From JBBQSU01 sp038234815 (GTDB lineage: Bacteria; Planctomycetota; Phycisphaerae; Tepidisphaerales; Tepidisphaeraceae), in the NCBI GenBank assembly GCA_038234815.1, contig JBBQSU010000107.1:1-11462 (forward strand): a stretch of 11,462 bases of DNA, written 5' to 3'. Position numbers and translations under genes: made by a program. A model generated the notes under the pieces. That model made no database searches, was not told the DNA's origin, and saw nothing but the letters and a program-made list of their open reading frames with translations. Positions 1 through 5,747 of the stretch are shown in pieces. Position 1 is the stretch's first letter. Each line of letters starts with the position of its first letter.

Positions 1-374
1 TGACCGTGCTGGGCGCCTTCACCAGCAATCACCTGGGCATGGGCTATGGCGTGATGGCGGCGCTGGGGGTCATCCTCGGCGCCATCTACATGCTCCACAT
101 GACCGCGCGGGTGATGTTCGGCCCGCTGAAATATCCCGGAAGCGATAATGGCCACGATGGCCACGGCGCGCACGCCGGCCATGCCCATCATGCAGCCGAT
201 GACCTTTCCGGCCGCGAAATGGGCATTCTTATTCCGCTGGCTTTGGCCTGTATCGTCGTCGGGGTGATCCCCGGGAAAATTCTCGACACGATGCGGCCCA
301 GCGTGGAACTGGTCCGCCGGGTGCAGCCCGTACCGACCGTCGAACCGGTCCGTGCAGTGGCCTTGTCCGAATAG
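1..374 (+). CDS. nuoM: NADH-quinone oxidoreductase subunit M, C-terminal part
   Basis: This is the 3' end of nuoM, cut by the window edge; the first complete codon is at position 3. NuoM is one of the antiporter-like membrane subunits that pump protons in respiratory complex I. About 123 residues are visible. They contain a membrane helix with the family pattern GVILGAIYML followed by RVMFGPL, a hydrophilic loop, a last helix (LIPLALACIVVGVIPG), and the typical NuoM ending with a PSV near the C-terminus. The loop is unusually rich in histidine (six His between 153 and 191, in a Gly/Ala-His alternation). The catalytic Glu and Lys residues of the family lie upstream, outside the window. nuoN follows after 76 bases on the same strand, the usual nuoM-nuoN order. 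The family call is firm. The GTG at 6 is internal, not the start. Confidence 0.93.
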   Translation, partial: TVLGAFTSNHLGMGYGVMAALGVILGAIYMLHMTARVMFGPLKYPGSDNGHDGHGAHAGHAHHAADDLSGREMGILIPLALACIVVGVIPGKILDTMRPSVELVRRVQPVPTVEPVRAVALSE

Positions 375-407
375 TCGAGCGGGATTGATTTTCAGATTGA
401 TTGAAAC

Positions 408-424
408 CGCCTATGAAGAAGGCG
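408..424 (+). other. Small hairpin between nuoM and nuoN
   Basis: CGCCT at 408-412 pairs with AGGCG at 420-424 around a 7-base loop. Just upstream, GATTGATT occurs twice (383-390 and 395-402), and TTTCA (390-394) can pair with TGAAA (402-406). No T-tract follows, so it is not a standard terminator. It may be an intercistronic mRNA structure, but 5-bp stems also arise by chance. Confidence 0.25.
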
Positions 425-450
425 TAACGAGACGTTAGCAGGTAAAAACG

Positions 451-2034
451 ATGATGAACGAGTTACTGATGGCCATGCTGCCCGAGATCGCCCTCTGCGG
501 GGTGGCCTGCTTTCTGTTTCTGCTCGGCACCAGCACGCGGACCGGGGCGCGCAAAGCCTCGGCCCTGATCGCACTGCTCACGCTGTTTGCCAGTTTCGTT
601 TATTTGTTTGCCGCAGACACTTTTTCACACACGCTTACCGGTGCCGGCCAGACCGTGATCGTCGGCCCGCTGGCCATTTACATCAAGCTGCTGGCTTCGG
701 GTGTGGGGTGTATTTTGGTTTTAATGGCCTGGCCGAGCAGCCCCGACGGGCAATCCGGCTCGGCCGTCAGTTTCGGCCAGGAGACCAGCGAATTTTTCGG
801 GCTGATGCTGTTGAGCATCGCGGGGCTATTCACCGTCGCCTCGGCCAACGACATGATCCTGCTGTTTCTCGGCATCGAACTGGCCAGCATTCCCACGTAC
901 ATCATGGTGAGTGTTTCCCGCCCGCTGCCCGTCGCCCAGGAAGCGGGGGTCAAATACTTTTTCCTCGGCGCGATGAGCGCTGCGGTAATGCTCTTTGGCT
1001 TCAGCTATTTGTACGGCAGCACGGGTGAAATCAACCTATCGGTGATCGCGCAAAAGCTGTCGGCCACGCGGCCCGGTGAGACGTTTGCTCCCGTGCTGAC
1101 TGGCTGGCAAACCCTTGCCGGCCTGTTGTTGCTGGCCGGCTTTGCCTTCAAAATCGCCGCCGTCCCCTTGCACGTTTATGCCGGCGATGTGTATCAAGGC
1201 GCCGCAACGCCCGTCACGGCCTTTCTGGCTTTCGTCCCCAAGGCCAGCGGATTTGTCGCGGTCATCAAGCTCCTGTTCGTCCTCGGCGGTGGCACCTGGC
1301 ATGTGCCGCCGGCCTTCGTGCAGTTGCTGTGGGTGCTGGCGGTGCTGAGCATGAGCTTCGGCAATGTACTGGCGCTGTTGCAGCAAAACGTGAAGCGCGT
1401 GCTGGCGTATAGCTCGGTGGCCCACACGGGTTATATGCTGGTAGGCCTGGCCACGCTTCTGGCCAGCATTAATCCCAAGGTGCAAGGCGATGCGCTGTCG
1501 GGCGTGCTGTTTTATCTGGCCGCTTATGGCCTGATGAACGCCGGCGCGTTTGGCGTGCTAATGCTTCTGCCCAGCCGCGAGAACAAGCCTGCGACGACCG
1601 CAGAGACATTCGACGATCTGGCCGGTCAGGGCCGCAAGCACGTCGCGCTCGGGCTGGCGATGGCCGTCAGTTGCTTCAGCCTCATCGGCCTGCCGCTCAC
1701 CGTCGGATTTTTCGGGAAAATTCTTCTGATCAAGCCGGCGCTGGATGCCAGGTTGTATTGGCTGGTCGTCATCACCATGCTGAACGCTGCGGTGTCTGCG
1801 GCGTATTATCTGCGGATTATCGCGGCGATGTTCCTGCGTCCGCTGCCCGAAGCGCCGAGCCTCGGAGAAGAAGTCAAAGCCCCGGCCCCGGTGGTTCTGG
1901 CGGTGGTAGTTTCGGTGGCCGGTTCGTTGCTGTTGGGAACGGTCTTCCCGCTTAATCAAATCCTGCAGACCCGCACGGCAAACGTGGCCAACGCCCCCGG
2001 GCTAATGTCGTCAAAAGTTTACAGGCAGAATTAG
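451..2034 (+). CDS. nuoN: NADH-quinone oxidoreductase subunit N
   Basis: NuoN is an antiporter-like, proton-translocating membrane subunit of complex I. The 527-residue product is hydrophobic throughout. Family residues are visible in order: Glu143 in GIELAS; Lys168 in GVKYFFLG; Lys234 in FKIAAVPLH; Lys264 in VPKASGF after the GDVYQGAATPVTAF loop; and Lys424 in GFFGKILL. These match the functionally important Glu133, Lys158, Lys217, Lys247 and Lys395 of E. coli NuoN, with the first pair and the 234/264 pair spaced identically. NVKRVLAYSSVAHTGYM is also typical. The protein is somewhat longer than the E. coli one (485 residues), with a hydrophilic C-terminal tail. Two ATGs stand in tandem (451 and 454); an AGG at 440-442 serves as a modest ribosome-binding site. 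It lies 76 bases after nuoM and is probably the last nuo gene, since the next gene is on the other strand. Confidence 0.95.
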   Translation: MMNELLMAMLPEIALCGVACFLFLLGTSTRTGARKASALIALLTLFASFVYLFAADTFSHTLTGAGQTVIVGPLAIYIKLLASGVGCILVLMAWPSSPDGQSGSAVSFGQETSEFFGLMLLSIAGLFTVASANDMILLFLGIELASIPTYIMVSVSRPLPVAQEAGVKYFFLGAMSAAVMLFGFSYLYGSTGEINLSVIAQKLSATRPGETFAPVLTGWQTLAGLLLLAGFAFKIAAVPLHVYAGDVYQGAATPVTAFLAFVPKASGFVAVIKLLFVLGGGTWHVPPAFVQLLWVLAVLSMSFGNVLALLQQNVKRVLAYSSVAHTGYMLVGLATLLASINPKVQGDALSGVLFYLAAYGLMNAGAFGVLMLLPSRENKPATTAETFDDLAGQGRKHVALGLAMAVSCFSLIGLPLTVGFFGKILLIKPALDARLYWLVVITMLNAAVSAAYYLRIIAAMFLRPLPEAPSLGEEVKAPAPVVLAVVVSVAGSLLLGTVFPLNQILQTRTANVANAPGLMSSKVYRQN

Positions 2035-2236
2035 AAAGGACCTCACCCTTCACAGGGGATACTGACGCAAGTGGGCCGCCCTTTTCAGTTTCTTCAAAAA
2101 AACAGGCCGCGAGTAGCGCGTGAACTGTTTCGCACCGGGTGGGGAACATCCAGGGGACACATCACCACGCCCGACCTGTCTCATAGGAGAAAAAGGGACA
2201 GCGATGAACTTTCTGTGGACTAGCTCCGCCTCTGGC
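2035..2236. other. Convergent gap after nuoN
   Basis: The 202 bases between the nuoN stop and the desaturase stop hold no convincing gene and no clear intrinsic terminator. Three similar G-runs are present: AGGGGATA at 2054, AGGGGACAC at 2152 and AGGGACA at 2194. CTGTC at 2177-2181 faces GACAG at 2197-2201, and an A/T-rich run lies near 2090-2102. A 17-codon frame (ATG 2204, stop 2255-2257) follows a good Shine-Dalgarno-like AGGGA, but it runs into the desaturase 3' end. The repeats may be remnants of a small repetitive element; this is a weak inference. Confidence 0.3.
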
Positions 2237-3205
2237 TTATCGGCGCTTTTGCGCTAGCGCGGCCGCATTCGGCAGCCGAACGTTCCAGGCCAAGCCCAAT
2301 CGCCTCATCAGGTCGATCAGGCACCAGGAAGCATCAAACTGCCACCATTTCAGTCCGTGCCGGGCGCTGGTCGGAAAGGCGTGATGATTGTTATGCCAAC
2401 CCTCCCCGAGGCTCACGATCGCGATGGGAAAGTTGTTCGTGCTTTGATCGGCACTATTGAACGGCCGCGTGCCGAAAACGTGGCAGACCGAGTTGATGCT
2501 CCAGGTGACATGGTGCATTAAAAAGATGCGCACCAGTCCGCCCCAGGTCACGCCGCTCAGCACGCCGACCCAACTCTGCGTCCACAGTCCCAGCACTACG
2601 CCGGGAACGATCAGGCCCAGGGCCACCCAAAGTAAATAGAGCTGATCGATCAAAAGCAGCGTGCGATCGGCCAGCAGGTCGGGGATGGATCGGGCCAGCC
2701 CGGGCCGATCCGGCTCGAAGGTCCAGCCGACGTGCGCGTGCCAAAGGCCCCGAAGTCCGCCCCACACCCCATGGCCATGCAGATGCGGCGAATGTGGATC
2801 GCCTTCCATGTCGGCCAGTTGATGGTGCCGGCGGTGCGTCGCGCACCAGCGAATGGCCATCCCCTGCCCCGCTGCCGAACCAAACACCGCCAGCATCGCC
2901 CGAAGCCAGCGCGGGCATTCAAATGCCCTGTGTGTCAGCAGGCGGTGATAGCCAATGGTGATGCCAAAGCCCGCGACGGCATACATCACCAGCATCACGA
3001 TCACTTCAGCCCAGCCGATCGACACCCAACCCTGCCCGCGATGCCAGAGCATCCAGATCGCCCCCAGCAGCCCGAGAAAGGGCACGATCACCGTCGCCAG
3101 CATTGCCAGACGTTTGGGAACGCTCATCGGGATTTCCGGCGCGGTTGGCGCGTCGGGCGTCGGAGGGGCCTCGGCCCACACTTTGGCGGGAGTCAACAAA
3201 TCCAC
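2237..3205 (-). CDS. Membrane acyl-CoA / fatty-acid desaturase
   Basis: This is an integral-membrane di-iron desaturase of the stearoyl-CoA/delta-9 type, which introduces a double bond into a fatty acyl chain and so tunes membrane fluidity. Read from the GTG at 3205 it has 322 residues. All three histidine boxes are present: HRLLTHR (first His about residue 87), HRRHH (about 124-128) with DMEGDPHSP after it, and GEGWHNNHH (about 271-275). A further motif, HHVTWSINSVCHVFG, is typical of the acyl-CoA desaturase family. Hydrophobic segments near 34-54, 67-86 and 182-216 fit the membrane spans. The frame is open to a TTG at 3229, but the GTG at 3205 has GAGGA six bases upstream and is preferred. 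An internal ATG would lose 34 residues of the longer frame. It converges with nuoN and diverges from the CxxCxxCC gene. Substrate and regiospecificity cannot be read from sequence. Confidence 0.93.
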   Translation of the reverse strand: MDLLTPAKVWAEAPPTPDAPTAPEIPMSVPKRLAMLATVIVPFLGLLGAIWMLWHRGQGWVSIGWAEVIVMLVMYAVAGFGITIGYHRLLTHRAFECPRWLRAMLAVFGSAAGQGMAIRWCATHRRHHQLADMEGDPHSPHLHGHGVWGGLRGLWHAHVGWTFEPDRPGLARSIPDLLADRTLLLIDQLYLLWVALGLIVPGVVLGLWTQSWVGVLSGVTWGGLVRIFLMHHVTWSINSVCHVFGTRPFNSADQSTNNFPIAIVSLGEGWHNNHHAFPTSARHGLKWWQFDASWCLIDLMRRLGLAWNVRLPNAAALAQKRR

Positions 3206-3241
3206 TACATATCCTCGGGTGAAAAACAACCGGTCCGTGTG

Positions 3242-3264
3242 ATCATAGAGCTTGAATCACTCAA
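3242..3264 (-). promoter_or_regulatory. Possible desaturase promoter and operator
   Basis: On the minus strand TATGAT (3247-3242) matches five of six -10 consensus bases and lies about 37 bases upstream of the desaturase GTG. Immediately upstream of it, TTGAATCACTCAA (3252-3264) is an imperfect palindrome with TTGA/TCAA half-sites, placed where a repressor would cover the promoter spacer. No good -35 box is seen at the right distance. The assignment is by eye. Confidence 0.3.
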
Positions 3265-3300
3265 CATCCACTTGACCCATTCGCCGGCTGGAGGGGGGTG

Positions 3301-3328
3301 TTGTCTTTTTTCGTGCCGCCGGTATACA
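3301..3328 (+). promoter_or_regulatory. Possible promoter of the CxxCxxCC gene
   Basis: TTGTCT (3301-3306) and TATACA (3323-3328) are separated by 16 bases and lie just before the ATG at 3353. Each hexamer matches four of six sigma-70 consensus bases, and the -10 lacks the final T, so support is weak. Confidence 0.25.
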
Positions 3329-3352
3329 CAATCTGTTAAGTCGGGATTAAGA

Positions 3353-3856
3353 ATGAAATTGAACGTGGTGCCGGAGACAAAATCGCCGTGGTATGCCCAG
3401 GGGCTGCAATTTACCTGCACGCAATGCGGAAACTGCTGCACCGGGGCGCCCGGAGTGGTCTGGATCAGCGACGAAGAAATGTCGCGTCTGGCCGGGCATC
3501 TTCAGTTGACCGTGCAGCAAGTCGCCGACCGGTATTGTCGTCATGAAAGCGGTCGATGGTCACTGAAAGAGAGAGTTTCCCCGAAGGGGGAATACGACTG
3601 CATATTTCTCAAGACCATCGAGCAGGACGGGGCCAGCCGACGGGTGTGCGGGTGTTATGAAGCGCGCCCGCTCCAATGCCGCACTTGGCCGTTCTGGACC
3701 GAAGTGATTAAGACCGAAGCGCTTTGGAATCATGCGCATCGCAAGTGCCCGGGAATGGGACACGGAAAGCGCTATACTTTCGAGCAGATCGAGGCCTTGC
3801 GGACCGCCCGCGACTGGCCGCAGGCTTCGGGCACGCCGACCTCCGCCGACAAATAG
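3353..3856 (+). CDS. YkgJ-family CxxCxxCC cysteine-cluster protein
   Basis: The 167-residue product belongs to the family annotated as a zinc- or iron-chelating domain (YkgJ, CxxCxxCC). The N-terminal signature is C22-TQ-C25-GN-C28-C29, followed by WISDEEM. Further conserved cysteines are C83 (YDCIFL), C99 and C101 with C109 (CGCYEARPLQCRTWPFW), and C132 (KCPGMG). Together they could hold a metal ion or iron-sulphur cluster. The C-terminal YTFEQIEAL is also typical. No signal peptide or membrane span is seen, so it is probably cytoplasmic. The frame is open far upstream, but that part lies antisense to the desaturase; the ATG at 3353 has GGGA six bases upstream and starts at the family N-terminus. 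The molecular function of the family is not well established. It is divergent from the desaturase, with no known functional tie. Confidence 0.9.
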   Translation: MKLNVVPETKSPWYAQGLQFTCTQCGNCCTGAPGVVWISDEEMSRLAGHLQLTVQQVADRYCRHESGRWSLKERVSPKGEYDCIFLKTIEQDGASRRVCGCYEARPLQCRTWPFWTEVIKTEALWNHAHRKCPGMGHGKRYTFEQIEALRTARDWPQASGTPTSADK

Positions 3857-3973
3857 TCGCGAAATCAATCGATTGTGCTGGCTCCCGTGAGGCCCGCCAA
3901 TTTAGCACGCCTTAACGCGCGTCTTAGCCGATCCTCATCCGAATTATAAGGGGAATCCCTGACTCAACTAACA

Positions 3974-4003
3974 TTGAGAAATCGGGTCCGTCTATGTTAT
4001 ATC
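3974..4003 (+). promoter_or_regulatory. Candidate promoter for the GntR-type gene
   Basis: TTGAGA (3974-3979) and TATATC (3998-4003) lie 18 bases apart, each matching four of six sigma-70 consensus bases. The -10 runs straight into the palindrome at 4001-4012. If used, it gives a 5' leader of roughly 170 bases before the ATG at 4183. Confidence 0.35.
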
Positions 4004-4012
4004 AAGCTTGAT
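4001..4012. promoter_or_regulatory. 12-bp perfect palindrome, candidate operator
   Basis: ATCAAGCTTGAT is its own reverse complement. It overlaps the end of the candidate -10 box and the expected transcription start, the usual place for an autorepressor operator. The bases around it (TTAT before, TGATG after) are A/T-rich. Binding by the adjacent GntR-type protein is an inference. Confidence 0.35.
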
Positions 4013-4079
4013 TGATGAATGGGGTGGTTGCGCAGATCGGATAAGCGGATTTCAGGAATGGATATTACGACCGCGGCCG

Positions 4080-4101
4080 CGGGTGCTCACTTCGGCACCC
4101 G
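4080..4101 (+). other. Leader hairpin before the GntR-type gene
   Basis: CGGGTGC (4080-4086) pairs perfectly with GCACCCG (4095-4101) around an 8-base loop. No T-run follows, so it is not a standard intrinsic terminator. It would lie within the mRNA leader if transcription begins near 4010. Confidence 0.35.
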
Positions 4102-4164
4102 ATGATGAAAGCTGTAAGGGGCAGAGAAAAGGCACCGTTATATCCAGTCCTTGATCCCCAGCGA

Positions 4165-4184
4165 ATATAAGGCGTCTATTATAT
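4165..4184. promoter_or_regulatory. A/T inverted repeat over the GntR gene start
   Basis: ATATAA (4165-4170) and TTATAT (4179-4184) form an inverted repeat with an 8-base spacer that covers the ribosome-binding site (AAGG 4169-4172) and the first bases of the ATG at 4183. A further TTATAT lies at 4138-4143. It may be an operator or an mRNA hairpin that masks the start; A/T-rich chance similarity is also possible. Confidence 0.3.
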
Positions 4185-5172
4185 GAGCCGAGATAATTAC
4201 AAGTTTCAACGCCTGCGGGAGCAGATTCGTCAGGCTCTGGTAGGCGGGGAATTCAAAGGGAAACTGCCCGGCGAGAGGGCCTTGTCGGCGCGCTTTGCCG
4301 TCAATGCCAAGACCTTGAGCAAGGCTCTGAACGACTTGACGGCCGAAGGTTTGTTGGAACGAAACATCGGCCGTGGAACGTTTGTCCGTGGCACCACAAC
4401 GGCACCGGTTCGGCAGCGGCGCTGGCTCGTGGTCTGCGATACCAAACGACAAAATTGTCCGATGCTCGATCACCTTCGTCAGGCCAAGGCCGATGTCGAG
4501 GTGATTGAGGACATCACCCACGCGCGGCCCAGTTTTCTTAACCGCTTCGGCGCGGTCATCGACTATGCCAGCAACACGCCCGACCCCGTGCTGCGCGACC
4601 TGCTGGTGCGCAATGTCTGCGTGATCCTTGCCGGCAAAGAACCGCAGAGCTTCTCCCTGCCGGCGGTGCTGCTCGATCGGCAGCTGTCGTTGGTCCGCAT
4701 GGGCCGAACGCTCTTATTGCAGGGACATCGGCACATCGGCGTGCGCCAAGACAACGGCCAGGCCAACGGCGCTCTCGAAACCCTCCGTCTCGTCGGCAGG
4801 CATTTCAATCCTAACGTGCGCTTCGAATCGGTGTCGGCAGACACCACCGAACGCGCCGTCAATCACGGCATGACCGCCGTAATCTGCGCCACCCGTGCCT
4901 GTGCCGAAGATACCCTCAGTCATCTTCAAAAGCTGAAAATCACCGTGCCCGCCCAAGTCGCCGTCCTGGCCACGGACGTCATCCACAGCAACGCCCCGTG
5001 CAGCGGGTATTTCATCGATTACTCGCAAAAGGCCGAGGCGATCCTCAATCTGCTTGAAAACGGCACGGTGAAACGCCCCTCGACGCTCTGGCTGGCCGGC
5101 CGGTTCATTGACCAAGGCACCTCAGGGCCTTTCAATACCCCTCATGGCACTGGCAATACTCGTTTCGCTTGA
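4183..5172 (+). CDS. GntR-type transcriptional regulator with LacI-like sensor domain
   Basis: This 329-residue DNA-binding regulator resembles AraR-type proteins. Residues 5-70 form a GntR winged helix-turn-helix: LPGERALSARFAV, then the recognition helix around NAKTLSKALNDL, then EGLLERNIGRGTFV, which is the wing. From about residue 78 a LacI/periplasmic-binding-protein-like fold follows: AVLLDRQLSLVRMG, GHRHIGVRQ, VPAQVAVLATD, and a final WLAGRFIDQGTS that corresponds to the R-x-S-T end of LacI-type effector domains. Such domains usually bind a sugar or other small ligand, but the ligand cannot be read here. The ATG at 4183 has AAGG ten bases upstream and begins right at the HTH. The last 29 bases overlap the next gene. 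Inverted repeats around the start suggest autoregulation. No transport or sugar-metabolism gene lies beside it, so its regulon is unknown. Confidence 0.9.
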   Translation: MSRDNYKFQRLREQIRQALVGGEFKGKLPGERALSARFAVNAKTLSKALNDLTAEGLLERNIGRGTFVRGTTTAPVRQRRWLVVCDTKRQNCPMLDHLRQAKADVEVIEDITHARPSFLNRFGAVIDYASNTPDPVLRDLLVRNVCVILAGKEPQSFSLPAVLLDRQLSLVRMGRTLLLQGHRHIGVRQDNGQANGALETLRLVGRHFNPNVRFESVSADTTERAVNHGMTAVICATRACAEDTLSHLQKLKITVPAQVAVLATDVIHSNAPCSGYFIDYSQKAEAILNLLENGTVKRPSTLWLAGRFIDQGTSGPFNTPHGTGNTRFA

Positions 5173-5557
5173 TAAACCCCTGCCCGGCGTCGCGGTCTAT
5201 ACCAAAGCGGCCACCGGCAAAGCCCTGGCGCGTGAAGCGGACCGTCTCGACACTGCGGCCCGACGCAAGAGCATCGCGTCGATCACTTCGATGCTTTCCG
5301 AAAGCCAGGATGCGCTCATCGCGCAATTGAAAGCTGACGGCTTCGACCCAACAAAAATGCGCCTTCCGCCGGAACGGTGGATCGACGCGCAAGACGGACT
5401 AAAAACGGTGCAGGCCTTAGCCGAACACGTCACCGCCCATCTCAACGATTTCAAACAGCCCAACCCCATCCTCCGCGATCTTAAGGCCATCGAGACGCTT
5501 CTGACCGAAGCATCTGCTTCGGGAGTGAAGTTCCATTTTATTAAGGGTGTGCTCTAA
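5144..5557 (+). CDS. Uncharacterised 137-residue protein overlapping the regulator gene
   Basis: I do not recognise a named function. From the ATG at 5144 the product has 137 residues, begins MALAILVSLDKPLPG, and is mostly helical by eye. Notable stretches are GKALAREADRLD (25-36), LPPERWIDAQDGLKTVQAL (74-92), and RDLKAIETLLTEASASGVKFHF (111-132). The pattern of a Trp segment, then GLKTV-x-AL, then an E-x-x-L-x-x-A-x-x-x-GV-x-x-H ending resembles, from memory, small hypothetical proteins of about 140 residues in planctomycetes. There is no signal peptide, metal motif or clear catalytic motif, so it is probably cytoplasmic. The start overlaps the GntR-type gene by 29 bases, which suggests co-transcription and translational coupling. 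No strong Shine-Dalgarno is present (AGGG at 5124 is too far). Upstream in-frame TTG at 5108 is an alternative start. The long open frame in a GC-rich genome leaves some chance that it is spurious. Confidence 0.65.
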   Translation: MALAILVSLDKPLPGVAVYTKAATGKALAREADRLDTAARRKSIASITSMLSESQDALIAQLKADGFDPTKMRLPPERWIDAQDGLKTVQALAEHVTAHLNDFKQPNPILRDLKAIETLLTEASASGVKFHFIKGVL

Positions 5558-5598
5558 CGGTTCCCCAATTGGCGCGGCAATTTTAATGACGTGAACCG
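5558..5598 (+). terminator. Nested inverted repeat after the unknown gene
   Basis: CGGTTC (5558-5563) faces GAACCG (5593-5598). Inside it, AATTG (5567-5571) faces CAATT (5578-5582), followed by a short T-run (5581-5584). The position directly after the stop codon suits a terminator, but the inner stem is short and A/T-rich and the T-run is brief, so this is a weak call. Confidence 0.3.
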
Positions 5599-5699
5599 CA
5601 AATTCCACCGGCTACGCAGATCGGGATTTAAATGCCTTAAGCCTGCCACGCTCGCACAATCTGTCGTCCTCATCGGATGGTCTCTGTGACGAGCAGGAC

Positions 5700-5747
5700 G
5701 CTTAGCTTCGTGGTCAGCAAAGAAGCGCGCCACTTTTTGTGCTAAGC
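5700..5747 (+). other. Possible structure at the dinG start
   Basis: GCTTAGC (5700-5706) pairs perfectly with GCTAAGC (5741-5747), and within it GTGG (5710-5713) can pair with CCAC (5730-5733). The 3' arm covers the candidate dinG GTG codon at 5739. CGTCCT/AGGACG (5665-5670 and 5695-5700) is a further inverted repeat upstream. It may affect dinG translation; the loop is long and the pairing is not tested. Confidence 0.25.

Larger units (their letters stand above)
3857..4182. other. Non-coding region upstream of the GntR gene
   Basis: These 326 bases hold no supportable gene. They are richer in A/T than the flanking genes and contain several palindromes, listed separately: a candidate promoter with a 12-bp perfect palindrome (3974-4012), a GC-rich palindrome CCGCGGCCGCGG at 4071-4082, a hairpin at 4080-4101, and A/T inverted repeats close to the start codon. 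No clear intrinsic terminator for the preceding gene is visible; a small AGGG/CCCT stem near 3950-3960 lacks a T-tract. Confidence 0.6.

Noticed and set aside
1036..1485. Minus-strand open frame of 149 codons antisense to nuoN
   Set aside because: It is a shadow of nuoN; the product is Gln/His-rich and resembles no protein family.
2732..3352. Upstream extension of the CxxCxxCC frame
   Set aside because: The open frame upstream of ATG 3353 is antisense to the desaturase and gives a Pro/His/Arg-rich translation; the family domain begins just after ATG 3353, which has a ribosome-binding site.
4071..4082. 12-bp palindrome CCGCGGCCGCGG
   Set aside because: Perfectly self-complementary but made only of G and C in simple alternating blocks; in GC-rich DNA this is easily a chance event, so it is only mentioned within the region entry.
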